Below, one piece after another: positions 1-8,634 of a stretch of 64,000 bases of DNA (positions are counted from its first letter, which is position 1; every line of letters begins with the position of its first letter). The translations under genes and the position numbers were made by a program. The notes below the pieces were generated by a model. It did not search any database and was not told where the DNA came from. It saw only the letters and a program-made list of their open reading frames with translations. The stretch comes from Ideonella aquatica. Lineage in GTDB: Bacteria > Pseudomonadota > Gammaproteobacteria > Burkholderiales > Burkholderiaceae_C. Location: NCBI RefSeq assembly GCF_018069755.1, contig NZ_JAGQDE010000001.1:186001-250000 (forward strand), read 5' to 3'.

Positions 1-915
1 GCGCAGGCCACGCGCGGTCCAGGTGGCGACGCGGCCATCGGGCGCCCAGGCCAGGCCGCGACCGTCGTGGTGGGGCGCCACCAGGCCGGGCAGCGTGTGC
101 GTCTCGCCCGGACCCACCTGCCAGCGCAGCAGCGGCTGGCCCGGCTGGCGCGACAGCACCAGCACATGCCAGCCGTCCTCGGACACCGTGGGCTCGACCA
201 GCAGCGCGCCGCAGCCGGGCGCGGGCAACACCGCGCCGCCATGCAGCGGGTGCAGCTGCGCGCCGGCCTCGAAGGGCTGGGTCAGCACCCAGGCCAGTGG
301 CCAGCCGCCCTGCGGCGGCCGTGGTCCCAGCGCCAGACGCCGCGCACCGGCCACCGCCGGCCAGGGGCTGCGCTGCGGCGCGTCGCAGGGGGCGAGCAGC
401 CAGGTGCTGCCGTCGTCCAGCAGCGCCACCACGCGGCCATCGCCGGCCGCCAGGTCCAGCGGTGGGGCCGGCATCGGCAGGTGGCGCGCGATCTGCTGCT
501 GCCAGGTATCGATCACCCACACCGCCTGGCCGGCCGGGTCGGCCAGGTAGAGGAAGTCGCCCTGGCCGGCGAGTGCGCCCAGGCTGGCCGGCAACCCGCC
601 GGCCTGCACCTGCGGCGAGGGCTGCAGCGCATACCGCGTGGCAGCCTCCTCATGCACGCCCATGGCGTCGGTGCGGCCCCAGATGACCTGCTCGAGGCCG
701 CCGTCCTCGCGCACATGGTGCAGGCGGCAGTGGCCGTCGAAGGCCAGCCCGGCGGGCGCGCGTGCCGGCCCGAGCGCGCCCTCGTCCAGCGGCGCCGACG
801 GGCTGGCCAGCACCACGCTGCCGTCGGCCAGCAGCACCGTGTCGACCCGGTGGCAGGCCGACCACAGCGCATGGCCCTGCAGCGCACGCACGCCGGCGAT
901 CGCGGGCAGCTTCAT
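1..915 (-). CDS. CIS tail/baseplate-associated propeller-like protein, partial (C-terminus beyond window)
   Basis: The frame is open from an ATG at 915 to the left edge (about 305 residues seen). GGGAG lies 8 nt before the ATG; an in-frame GTG 9 nt upstream is a weaker alternative. The visible part is made of short repeating beta-strand units with Gly/Asp turns, for example GDFLYLADPAGQAVWVID, and has the look of propeller blades. It follows the J-like baseplate gene by 37 nt in the same operon. In known contractile injection operons this slot often holds a gpI-like 'phage tail domain' protein carrying NHL-like blades; that assignment is inference from position and texture. No signal peptide or membrane segment is seen. 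Confidence 0.7.
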   Translation of the reverse strand, partial: MKLPAIAGVRALQGHALWSACHRVDTVLLADGSVVLASPSAPLDEGALGPARAPAGLAFDGHCRLHHVREDGGLEQVIWGRTDAMGVHEEAATRYALQPSPQVQAGGLPASLGALAGQGDFLYLADPAGQAVWVIDTWQQQIARHLPMPAPPLDLAAGDGRVVALLDDGSTWLLAPCDAPQRSPWPAVAGARRLALGPRPPQGGWPLAWVLTQPFEAGAQLHPLHGGAVLPAPGCGALLVEPTVSEDGWHVLVLSRQPGQPLLRWQVGPGETHTLPGLVAPHHDGRGLAWAPDGRVATWTARGLR

Positions 916-952
916 CGCGCGCACTCCCGAGGGCGGGCCCAGCTGCTCATGC

Positions 953-3244
953 TCAGCACTCGTCCTTCAGTGCTGGCACCGGCACCGGTGGCGTGCCCAG
1001 CGGCGGCTGCAGGCCGGCGCCGGGCGCGGGCAGCGGCGTCAGGTCGTCGACCACGGTCACTGCCGCCAGCGCGGGCAGTTCCCAGCGGCCGGGTTGCAGC
1101 TGGCTCACCGCGGCCCAATCCTCGCCGCCGTCGGCGCGCGAGGTGGCGGCGTCCAGGCGCAGGGCCTCGATGTACTCGACCCCTTCCACCTGCATCACCA
1201 CGCCTTCCAGTTCACGGGCCAGCACGCGCCGGCCCAGCGGCCAGCCCTGGCCATCCGGACCCCACGGCGGCAGCGGCGCCAGGTACTGGCGCAGCACCTG
1301 CTCGACGAAGTCGCGCACCGCGTCCAGACCGTGGCCCTCGGCCACCTTGACCGAGACGCTGACGGCGATGCGCCGGTAGCTGGGCGGGATCACATACAGC
1401 TCGGTGGTGACCAGGCGCCAGCGGTCCAGCCACTGGCAGGCCTGCGACAGTTCCCAGGCGTCGGGCACCGGCGCATCCGGGTGCTGCGGGTCGCGCGCCG
1501 GCCACAGCACGACGCTGACGCAGCCCGGCCGTTCGCCGCGGCTGGGGGCGTGGAACAGCGGCAGGCACTCGGCGCGGCCGACCTCGATGCCTGGCGTCTC
1601 GCGCGCCAGCGAGGCGAAGTCGTCGCGCGTCACCGCGCGGCGGTTGCGGCGCAGCTCGGTGGGGATGCGCACCAGCGCCTGGTCCAGCGTTTCGGCGTCG
1701 AGGCCGCCGTAGGCCGGCAACGGGTTGAACAGCGTGGGTGGCGCCTGGGTCGGGCGCAGCAGCGGGCTGCCGGCGGCGGGCGTCTGCGCCAGCCACTGCG
1801 CCGGCTTGTCGATCGCCCGCGCCGGCACATTGCCGGCTGCGCCGTCGCAGCCGTGGTAGGCCAGCACCCGCACCCGCTCACCCAACTGCGGCACCCGCAG
1901 GCCGGCGGCGCTGGGGAAGAGCACGGTGCCGGATTCGGCATCGACGGTGAAGTGGCGGTCGGCGGCGCCGCTGGCGTCGAAGTCGTCGACCCGGGTCCAG
2001 TCCAGCCAGACGCCTTGCTCCTCGACCTGCAGCGTCACCGGATAGCGCGCATCGAGCAGCACCGGCGCGCTGGCCAGCGCAAAGGCCTGGCCAGGCTGGC
2101 CGTCGCCGCTGCCCAGCAACTGCGGCTGGGCCGCCACCACCTGCTCGCAGGGCAGGGTGTTCAGCGACAGCAGCTGCACGGCGCCGATGCGGCTGCCATT
2201 GCCGCGCCAGACGCGCAGCCAGAACCACAGGCGGTCGGCGCGCTCATCGTCAAGCAGCGGCGGGAAGTCGCCGGTGCCGGCCAGGTGGGTGTCGGGCTCG
2301 GGCACGCCCAGCGGGCCCAGGTCGGCGGGCAGCTCCAGCCGCACCACGCCCTGACGCGTGAAGCCTTGGGTGCTGTCGCCAGAGACGCGCAGCGGCAGGT
2401 AGCGTGCCTGGCCGTCGGCGCCCACCGCGCGCAGCGAGGCCTGCCACTGCAGCGAGGGTGCGCTGCCGCTGCCGCAGGCCGCGACCTCGTCGATCGCCGG
2501 GTACCAGCGTGCCGGCGCGAAGCCCAGGCTCAGCGGCAGCGTGCTGCCCGGCGTGCGGCGCAGGCCGGTGACGGGATCGGCCAGCAGCGACGGGGCGACG
2601 GCCAGTGACTCGTGCGCCAGCACCGCGATCCACAGGCTGTGGTCCACGCCCTGCGAGAAATCCAGCGGCTCGCCCTGGCCGTCGGAGGCGAGGGTCAGGG
2701 TCTCGTAGGGCGCCACCACCTGCTCGGCGCCGCGCTGCTCGCGCACGGCATCCACATGCGCCTGCACGGTGGCGCGCACGCCGGGGTCCAGGGCCTCGAT
2801 GAAGGCGCGCACGGTGTCGGGCCGCGCCAGGTCGTCCTCGCTGAGCAGGCTGCGGCGCAGCACGGTGACGCAGTCCAGCGGCCAGGCCACGCCGTCCTGG
2901 CGCAGCGTGAACACCGTCTTGCCAGCCTTGAGCTGATCACCGGCGTAGAGCTGCACGCCCTGCAGGCGCTTGTTCTCGAAACGCAGCAGCGTGCCGGCCG
3001 GCGCGGCGGTGCGCATCGGGATGCCCAGCAGCTTCAGGTAGGCCACATAGGTGGCCTCGGGGATCTGGTTGAAGCGGTACTGCAGGCCTTCACCCAGCGC
3101 GGCGAACAGCTGCAGCAGCGTGATGCCGACATCGCTGTCATGGTGGTCGGTCCACTGCGGGTTGTAGACCGGGATGCGGTTGCGCAGCTCCTCGAAGAGG
3201 TCTTCGAAGCTGCGGTCGTCCAGAACGGGTGTGATGAGCGGCAT
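953..3244 (-). CDS. CIS baseplate protein, gp6/J-like (763 aa)
   Basis: Large baseplate-wedge protein of the phage Mu gp47/P2 gpJ/T4 gp6 type, which forms the ring holding the spike complex and triggering sheath contraction. The N-terminus carries the typical opening with SFEDLFEELRNRIPVYNP and a DVGITLLQLFAALGE segment (residues about 30-65), as in 'putative baseplate assembly protein' members of CIS clusters. The middle (about 480-650) contains RNRRAVTRDDFASLARE, a hallmark of the J family. The ATG at 3244 is chosen because upstream sequence in this frame overlaps the gp25 gene and lacks family similarity. It sits 13 nt after the gp25 stop and before the propeller-like gene. Likely cytoplasmic, assembled into the particle. 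Confidence 0.93.
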   Translation of the reverse strand: MPLITPVLDDRSFEDLFEELRNRIPVYNPQWTDHHDSDVGITLLQLFAALGEGLQYRFNQIPEATYVAYLKLLGIPMRTAAPAGTLLRFENKRLQGVQLYAGDQLKAGKTVFTLRQDGVAWPLDCVTVLRRSLLSEDDLARPDTVRAFIEALDPGVRATVQAHVDAVREQRGAEQVVAPYETLTLASDGQGEPLDFSQGVDHSLWIAVLAHESLAVAPSLLADPVTGLRRTPGSTLPLSLGFAPARWYPAIDEVAACGSGSAPSLQWQASLRAVGADGQARYLPLRVSGDSTQGFTRQGVVRLELPADLGPLGVPEPDTHLAGTGDFPPLLDDERADRLWFWLRVWRGNGSRIGAVQLLSLNTLPCEQVVAAQPQLLGSGDGQPGQAFALASAPVLLDARYPVTLQVEEQGVWLDWTRVDDFDASGAADRHFTVDAESGTVLFPSAAGLRVPQLGERVRVLAYHGCDGAAGNVPARAIDKPAQWLAQTPAAGSPLLRPTQAPPTLFNPLPAYGGLDAETLDQALVRIPTELRRNRRAVTRDDFASLARETPGIEVGRAECLPLFHAPSRGERPGCVSVVLWPARDPQHPDAPVPDAWELSQACQWLDRWRLVTTELYVIPPSYRRIAVSVSVKVAEGHGLDAVRDFVEQVLRQYLAPLPPWGPDGQGWPLGRRVLARELEGVVMQVEGVEYIEALRLDAATSRADGGEDWAAVSQLQPGRWELPALAAVTVVDDLTPLPAPGAGLQPPLGTPPVPVPALKDEC

Positions 3245-3257
3245 GGTGGCTCCGCGG

Positions 3258-3659
3258 TCACGTCGCGAGGTAGAAGGGGTAGACCAGCACGTCCTGCCGC
3301 GCATCCAGCACGTGGGCGTAGTGGATCTCGATCAGCACGGTGGACGGGTCATTGGTGGCGGCCACATCGACCGCCTGTACCGTGATCCGCGGCTCCCAGC
3401 GCGCCAGCGCCTGCTCGATCTCGCGCGTGATCTGGGTGCGCGTGGTGGCGTTGTTGGGCGCCATCAGCCAGCGCCGCAGGCCACAGCCGAAGGCCGGGCG
3501 CATCAGGCGCTCGCCGGGGTCGGTGTCGAGGATGGTCAGCATTGCCTGGCGCACTTTTTCGGGGCCGGCCACCTGCGGCAGGGCGCCGCGCTCGTCAGGG
3601 GCCAGGGGCTGGCCGAGGCCGGCGCCCAGGCGGTCGAACTGCTGCAAGCCGCTGCTCAT
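3258..3659 (-). CDS. CIS baseplate wedge protein, GPW/gp25 family (133 aa)
   Basis: Small baseplate wedge subunit homologous to T4 gp25 and Pvc9/Afp9, which nucleates sheath assembly on the baseplate. The body shows the gp25 signature: VRQAMLTILDTDPGERLMRP, then FGCGLRRWLMAPNN, then a helix REIEQALARWEPRI and a closing beta-hairpin. Length is normal for the family. The start ATG overlaps the stop of the upstream 589-aa gene (ATGA), which implies translational coupling. Its presence with gpJ, gpV and gpD homologues shows that a complete wedge/hub set is encoded. Confidence 0.94.
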   Translation of the reverse strand: MSSGLQQFDRLGAGLGQPLAPDERGALPQVAGPEKVRQAMLTILDTDPGERLMRPAFGCGLRRWLMAPNNATTRTQITREIEQALARWEPRITVQAVDVAATNDPSTVLIEIHYAHVLDARQDVLVYPFYLAT

Positions 3660-5425
3660 GCGGACCTCCTGGGGGACCAGACCGGGTCGACGTGAGGCTC
3701 CTCCAGCAGCACCTCACCCACCTCGGGCGGCTGCAGGCCGCCGTCGGCCGCGGGCGCCAGCGCCTTGGCGTCGGCGAAGTTCTGGCCGATCGAGGCCAGG
3801 GCGTTGTTGTCCAGGTCGTCGAGGTGGATCTCGTCGTCGTTGCCGGTGTCCTCGTGGATGCGGTCGACCAGGGTCTGCGGGCTGTCGTCCCCGCCCTCCA
3901 GGAAGAGCTTGCGCAGCGCCTCGGCCGAGTCGGCCAGGCCCTGGGCCTGCACCTCCAGGTCGGCCTCGAAGTCGACGCCCGGCGGTGTCACCGCCAGTGC
4001 GGCGTCCACGTCCATCGCGATCTTGATCTGCGGCGGGATGCAGAAGCGGAAGGCCAGCAGGAACCACACCTGGAACAGGAACACCACCACCGGCAGGAAC
4101 AGGTTCAGCAGGAACAGCGCAATGATGGTGATCAGCGGGATCGAGAAGCTGCACACCGCCTCGCCGCCCAGCTCCTTGGGCGACAGGTGCTGCGGCTGCA
4201 CGAAGCGCACCGGCGACAGCCGCCCGCGCGGCCGCGCCGCAGCCTGCGCCGCCAGGTCGCGCAGATCGGGCATCTTGATCGTCACCGGCCGGTTGGCGCT
4301 GCCCTGCACATCGAAGTGCGGGGCCAGCCGGAAGGCCTCGGTGGCGCGGCTCCAGGTCAGCGGGCCGTGGCAGTCGGGCTGCAGCCCGCGCCGGCCGGGG
4401 CAGTCGTGGTGGGCGCGCACGAAGCAGCGCAGCTCGTAGGTGTGCAGGTCGTCCAGGTGCGGCTGGCCCTGGACGTCGTGCTGCAGGTCCTGGGTGGGCA
4501 CCACGCCGTACCAGAAGCAGCGGCCGGCGGCGTCGTGGGTGGGCAGGCGCGGGTCGGGCACCAGCGCGTGCAGCGGGTAGGTCTGCTCGCCCGAAGTGAT
4601 GTCGGCTGCTTGCGCGACGGCGTCCAGCAGCCGCCATTCGCCGCGACGGACACTGCTGCCATGGCCCAGCGGGAACCAGCCGTCGATCTCGGTGCGCACA
4701 CCCTGGGCGCGCTGCCAGTCGACGAAACCCTGGCGCTGGCGGGCCAGGTCGGCGCGGCGGCTGGCCAGCAGGCTCGCGCCGTCGGGCAGACCGGCCTGTG
4801 CGGCCAGGTCGTCCAGGCGCCGGGCGGCGGCGTCGCGCTGCGCCGCCGTCAGCATGGCGTCCTCGGCCGTGGCCTGCAGTGTGCACAGGTCCAGCCAGTC
4901 GGCCTCGGCATGGCGCACCGGCGCAGCCTGGGCCTCCACCGCGGCGGCGTCCAGGCCCGGCGGCAGCACGCTGCGCCGGCGACGCAGCACAAAGCCGGCC
5001 TGGCAGACGCGCTGGCGCGCCACGCGCGGGAAGCCCGGCTCGTCGCAATGCAGCTCGCAGCACACCAGGTAGTGGCGGTCGTGGGTGGACTGGAACAGCT
5101 TGCGCAGCGCGCCGGGGGCCAGGCGCGCGCGGTAGGCGGTCTCGGGCGAGCCCTTGGCCAGCGGCTGGCCGCGGGCGTCCAGCGCGAACAGCGTGGCGAG
5201 CTTGCCGCTCAGGCCGCGCGCTGGCACCAGGTCGTGCGACTGCACCACGTCGATCTGCTCGTCGTACTGCAGCGAGCGCTGCGGCTCGGCCAGGAAGCGG
5301 GTGATGAAGTCGGCACCGGCGAACTTCTGGATCGCGGGCGGCGCGACGCGGCCGTCGTCGGGATGGCCCGGCCGCGGCCAGCGGTACCACGGGCCGACCA
5401 GGCGCCAGGTGTGGGCGGCGCTCAC
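3656..5425 (-). CDS. CIS-operon protein of unknown function with a membrane-type hydrophobic segment (589 aa)
   Basis: I do not recognise a family. The start is a GTG at 5425 that overlaps the gpV stop (GTGA); sequence upstream in this frame is a shadow of gpV. Residues 1-420 are soluble in character and rich in Cys/His/Trp (pairs such as LVCCELHC near 120 and RAHHDCPG near 340). Residues about 427-465 form a long run of Ile/Leu/Phe/Val, long enough for one or two membrane helices, ending with Pro-Pro. The C-terminal 120 residues are acidic (GNDDEIHLDDLDNN around 528-541). No signal peptide is visible. Sitting between the spike and gp25, it is a candidate baseplate-associated membrane anchor or contraction sensor. 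That role is inference; only the hydrophobic segment and position are seen. Confidence 0.85.
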   Translation of the reverse strand: MSAAHTWRLVGPWYRWPRPGHPDDGRVAPPAIQKFAGADFITRFLAEPQRSLQYDEQIDVVQSHDLVPARGLSGKLATLFALDARGQPLAKGSPETAYRARLAPGALRKLFQSTHDRHYLVCCELHCDEPGFPRVARQRVCQAGFVLRRRRSVLPPGLDAAAVEAQAAPVRHAEADWLDLCTLQATAEDAMLTAAQRDAAARRLDDLAAQAGLPDGASLLASRRADLARQRQGFVDWQRAQGVRTEIDGWFPLGHGSSVRRGEWRLLDAVAQAADITSGEQTYPLHALVPDPRLPTHDAAGRCFWYGVVPTQDLQHDVQGQPHLDDLHTYELRCFVRAHHDCPGRRGLQPDCHGPLTWSRATEAFRLAPHFDVQGSANRPVTIKMPDLRDLAAQAAARPRGRLSPVRFVQPQHLSPKELGGEAVCSFSIPLITIIALFLLNLFLPVVVFLFQVWFLLAFRFCIPPQIKIAMDVDAALAVTPPGVDFEADLEVQAQGLADSAEALRKLFLEGGDDSPQTLVDRIHEDTGNDDEIHLDDLDNNALASIGQNFADAKALAPAADGGLQPPEVGEVLLEEPHVDPVWSPRRSA

Positions 5426-6087
5426 CAGACATTCCCCGCGCCCGGCGTGTAGCTGGGCGAGATGACCCCGGCGCTGGCGATCAGCGTGGTGCACTGGACG
5501 ATGCCGTCGCAGTTCACCGTGGGCGCGTGGACGTTCACCGACGAGGCGGTGATCTCGACGGTGGCGTTGGCCATGATCTGGATCTGGCCGGCCACATTGA
5601 TCTTCAGGCTGCAGCCGTTGGCGTGTTCGACCAGCACCTCCTGCGCGGCGTCGTCGAGCACCAGCTTGTGGCCGCTGTCCATCGCCAGCGTCACCTTGGC
5701 GGCGCCGGGGGTGTCGTCGAACTGCAGCTGGCTGCCGCTGCGCGAGCGCCAGGTGCGCAGGTGGTTGGTCTGCGCAGCGGGCTCGGGCAGCGCGCGCTGG
5801 CCATTCCAGCAGGCGCCGACGATGTAGGGCCGCGCCGGGTCGCCGGCCTCGAAGCCCACCACCACCTGCGAGTCGACCTCGGGCAGCACCTCGAAGCCGT
5901 ATCCGTCGTCGGCGCAGGGGGCCAGCAGCGTGGCCCAGGCGCTGACCTCGGTGTCGCCGAACATCGGGAAGCTGACGCGGATGCGGCCGCGCTGCTCGGG
6001 GTCCACCAGGTCGCGTACCAGGGCCGGGTACAGGCCGTACCAGCGCGGTCCGCCGCCGTCGGGTTGGGGCGTGGGCACGCGGCTCAC
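5422..6087 (-). CDS. CIS spike protein, phage baseplate assembly protein V-like (221 aa)
   Basis: Central spike component of the gpV/gp5/VgrG C-terminal type. The N-terminal OB-fold domain has the characteristic stretch LVRDLVDPEQRGRIRVSFP followed by VSAWATLLAP and VLPEVDSQVVVGFEAGDPA (residues about 25-85). The C-terminal half (about 130-215) is a beta-helix-like repeat (KLVLDDAAQEVLVEH, IQIMANATVEITASSVNVH) expected to form the membrane-piercing needle. GTG at 6087 overlaps the upstream gpD-like stop by 4 nt. Together with the gpD-like gene it corresponds to a split VgrG/Pvc8. Confidence 0.93.
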   Translation of the reverse strand: MSRVPTPQPDGGGPRWYGLYPALVRDLVDPEQRGRIRVSFPMFGDTEVSAWATLLAPCADDGYGFEVLPEVDSQVVVGFEAGDPARPYIVGACWNGQRALPEPAAQTNHLRTWRSRSGSQLQFDDTPGAAKVTLAMDSGHKLVLDDAAQEVLVEHANGCSLKINVAGQIQIMANATVEITASSVNVHAPTVNCDGIVQCTTLIASAGVISPSYTPGAGNVW

Positions 6088-7175
6088 AGGCTGGCTCCGA
6101 TCCAGGCCCGCTCGGCCTCGAAGTGCGTGCGGTAGCCACCCACCGCGTCGTAGCGGTGGCTGGTGCGGGTGACGTAGTAGCCGTCGCCCTCGAACAGCGG
6201 GCTCACGCGCTCCAGCCGCAGGCGGCTGCCCACGCGCAGCTCGGCATGGCCGCTGCTGACACCGCTGACGGTGACGAAGCGCCGCACGCGCTGCTGCAGC
6301 GCGGCGCGCGCCAGCGCCTTCGCCTGGGCGTCGTCCAGCGGCACATCCAGCACCCGGCGGCTGCCGCGCTCGCCGAAGGCCAGGCCCAACACGGTGCCGC
6401 CGTGCAGCCCGCCCTGCGCTTCAGAGAACATCGCCTCGGCACCGGCCTGCTCGTCGATCGCGTCCTGCTCGGTGTCGTCGAAGCCGCCCACCGCCACGAA
6501 GCTGCGCTGGTGGGCCAGGTCGGCCCGCAGGCGCACCTCGCGCAGTGTGCTGCCCTTGATCAGCGTCAGCTGGGTGCCGGGGCGACGGTCGCGGCTGGCC
6601 ACATGCAGGGTGTTGTTCGCCACCCAGATTTCGGCCGCCAGGCGGCGCGTGCGCTCGCGCAGAAAGGCCAGATCGCTCTGGTTCCATTGCTGCACCATCG
6701 GCCAGGTCGGGCCGTCCAGGTCGGCCTGGGCCTGCAGGCCGTGTTCGGCCGCAATGGCGCGCACCAGGTCGGCATCGGTGACGTTCTCGTAGGTGCGGCT
6801 GCGCCGGGTCAGGCGCAGGTCCATCAGCGGGTCCTCGGCCAGACACAGCAGCTCGGGGTCGCTGGCGTCGCCCATGCTCAGCTCGAGCGCACTGACCTTG
6901 CCGCCGAACAGCGAGGCCTGTCCCGCGCCAGCGCCGATGGCCACGGTCAGCAGCTTGCCGAAATCGATCACCCGGCCGTCCAGCCAGATCAGGCCTTCCT
7001 GCGCTTCGCCGGGCCGCGGTCCGCTGGCGATGAAGCGCACCTGCAACTGCATCAGGCCGTGCAGGTCCTCATCGAGCTGCAGCCGCACCAGGTCGCGCTC
7101 CAGCGCGGCCTGCACCTGGCCATCGACCGAGAAGCTCGGCCGGGTGTTGGACAGCAGGGCCTGTTCTTGCGGCAT
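6084..7175 (-). CDS. CIS hub protein, phage late control gpD-like (363 aa)
   Basis: Trimeric hub at the tip of the inner tube, homologous to P2 gpD, T4 gp27 and the N-terminal half of VgrG/Pvc8. Family features include RNA-free beta-barrel segments, a central LTRRSRTYENVTDADLVRAI (two-barrel junction), LAFLRERTRRLAAEIWV and the closing YYVTRTSHRYDAVGGYRTHF. The ATG at 7175 begins 1 nt after the DUF5908 stop; a longer start at 7214 would overlap that gene and is not preferred. The gene is followed by gpV with a GTGA overlap, as expected for hub and spike made in equal amounts. Confidence 0.92.
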   Translation of the reverse strand: MPQEQALLSNTRPSFSVDGQVQAALERDLVRLQLDEDLHGLMQLQVRFIASGPRPGEAQEGLIWLDGRVIDFGKLLTVAIGAGAGQASLFGGKVSALELSMGDASDPELLCLAEDPLMDLRLTRRSRTYENVTDADLVRAIAAEHGLQAQADLDGPTWPMVQQWNQSDLAFLRERTRRLAAEIWVANNTLHVASRDRRPGTQLTLIKGSTLREVRLRADLAHQRSFVAVGGFDDTEQDAIDEQAGAEAMFSEAQGGLHGGTVLGLAFGERGSRRVLDVPLDDAQAKALARAALQQRVRRFVTVSGVSSGHAELRVGSRLRLERVSPLFEGDGYYVTRTSHRYDAVGGYRTHFEAERAWIGASL

Positions 7176-7176
7176 C

Positions 7177-7362
7177 TCAGTCGTCCCGTCCCCAGGCGCG
7201 CAGGCGGTCTTCAAGCTCGGCGCTGCGTTGCATCAGGGCCTCCAGGTGCTGGCGCAGCGCATCGTCGGGCAGCTCGCTGGCGGGGCCGCCGTCGGCAGCG
7301 GCGGCCGGGGCATCGCCGCGGGTCTCCACGGTGGCGTCGACTTGTCCGATCTGGATGGGCAT
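7177..7362 (-). CDS. DUF5908-type small CIS protein (61 aa)
   Basis: The opening MPIQIGQVDATVETRG matches the short conserved beginning of DUF5908 proteins, tiny proteins repeatedly found in phage-tail-like injection clusters between the tube adaptor and the hub. The C-terminal half is a charged amphipathic helix (HLEALMQRSAELEDRLRAWG). Function is unknown; assembly or chaperone roles are possible. An ATG with a GGAG-like sequence upstream and exact fit between the adaptor stop (7372) and the hub start (7175) support it as real despite its size. Confidence 0.8.
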   Translation of the reverse strand: MPIQIGQVDATVETRGDAPAAAADGGPASELPDDALRQHLEALMQRSAELEDRLRAWGRDD

Positions 7363-7371
7363 GTGGGCTCC

Positions 7372-8634
7372 TCAGCGGCGTCGTGAGCCGCAGCCGCAAG
7401 CGCTGCGGCGGGCCGGTGGCGTGGTGGTGGGCGTGGCGCTGGCGGCTGCGCTGCCGCGTGCGAAGGCCGAGGCCGGCGCCTGGCCGGCGGGTCGCTGGGC
7501 GCGGGGACCCGCGGCCGTGTCGCCGCTGCCAATGCGCGGGCGCATCGGCACGCCCTGGGCCCAGGGGCGGTCGCTGACGTCGGCCGTGGCCGTGCCGTCC
7601 AGCCCGAAAGCGCCCAGGCGTTGCCCGGCCTGGCTCTGGTGGCCGCTGTGGCGCTGCTGGTCGATCACCGCGCCCAGGCCGCCCTGCTGGGCCAGGGCCT
7701 GGCCCTGGCGGGTGGGTCCGTCGGCGCTGCGGCGGGGCGCGGTGGTGGTCAGCGGCAGGCCGGCCGTGGTGCGGGCCGGGTCGCGGCCCTGGGCCGAGCG
7801 GCCGCTGGCGCCACCGGCGCTGGCGGGTGGAACGGCCACTTCGCGCAAGGCTTGGTGGACCGCCTGACCGATGCCCTGCGGAGCCGTCAACCCGGCAGGC
7901 GCGCCGCCGCCGAGGCCCTGCTGCACGGCCTGGCCGATGCCCTGGCCCAGCAGCCGCCAGTCCTGCGGCGACAGGCCGTTGCGGGCGGCCAGCTGCGCCA
8001 GGCTCTCGCCGGGCAGGGCCTGCACCACGCGCTGGGCTGCGGCGCCTGAGCCGCTGGTGCCCGGCGCGCCGGGCGGCAGGTCGCGGTCGCGTGTGGGGGG
8101 GCGCTGGCCGGACGGGTTGCGCGTGCTGCCGCCGGCCTGGCCGCTGGCCGGGGTGTAGCGGTAGCTGGGGTCCTGGCCCTTGATCGTCACCGCCACCTTG
8201 GCGCGCAGCGGCACGCCTTCGGCGTCGAAAAAGTCGAGGTCGATGTTGGCGCTCTCCATGATCCCCTGGACCTGGAAGCCGCCCCAGACAAAGGCCACCC
8301 GCGGCGGTGATTCCTGGCCGGCACCGGGCCCGCGCGGCCGCACGAAGCGCTCGACGGCCTTGGTCTTGTCAAGCACGTTGACCGAGCGCGCCGGGCTGCC
8401 CTGGGGCGCCTCGTCGGCGGTGTCGAAGACCAGGTCGAAGCTGACCTGCATCTCGCCGGTGCCGGCGCGCTGGCGGGCCTGGGCGCCGGCCTGCTGGCCG
8501 CCGGCCGAGCGGTTGGCGATCTGCACCCGCAGCGAGCCGGGGTTGAACTGCACCGGCACCTGCGTGCCGCCCACCTCGTCGGTGGACTCGCCCGCGCCCA
8601 GCTCGGCCAGGTAGGCCTTGGTCAGGCCGGTCAT
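7372..8634 (-). CDS. CIS tube/baseplate adaptor with LysM-like domain, Pvc7/Afp7-type (420 aa)
   Basis: Residues 1-155 match the CIS tube-adaptor family: VPVQFNPGSLRVQIANR, then EMQVSFDLVFDTA, VRPRGPGAGQESPPRVAFVWG and FQVQGIMESANIDLDFFD. Residues about 205-235 form a LysM-like motif (VQALPGESLAQLAARNGL), as in T4 gp53/Afp7 proteins that link the tube to the baseplate hub. From about residue 235 the protein becomes low-complexity (Gln/Gly/Ala/Arg, with two GIGQAV repeats) and ends in a Cys/Arg-rich tail; this extension is longer than in the usual family members. ATG at 8634 overlaps the tube 2 stop (ATGA). Confidence 0.9.
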   Translation of the reverse strand: MTGLTKAYLAELGAGESTDEVGGTQVPVQFNPGSLRVQIANRSAGGQQAGAQARQRAGTGEMQVSFDLVFDTADEAPQGSPARSVNVLDKTKAVERFVRPRGPGAGQESPPRVAFVWGGFQVQGIMESANIDLDFFDAEGVPLRAKVAVTIKGQDPSYRYTPASGQAGGSTRNPSGQRPPTRDRDLPPGAPGTSGSGAAAQRVVQALPGESLAQLAARNGLSPQDWRLLGQGIGQAVQQGLGGGAPAGLTAPQGIGQAVHQALREVAVPPASAGGASGRSAQGRDPARTTAGLPLTTTAPRRSADGPTRQGQALAQQGGLGAVIDQQRHSGHQSQAGQRLGAFGLDGTATADVSDRPWAQGVPMRPRIGSGDTAAGPRAQRPAGQAPASAFARGSAAASATPTTTPPARRSACGCGSRRR

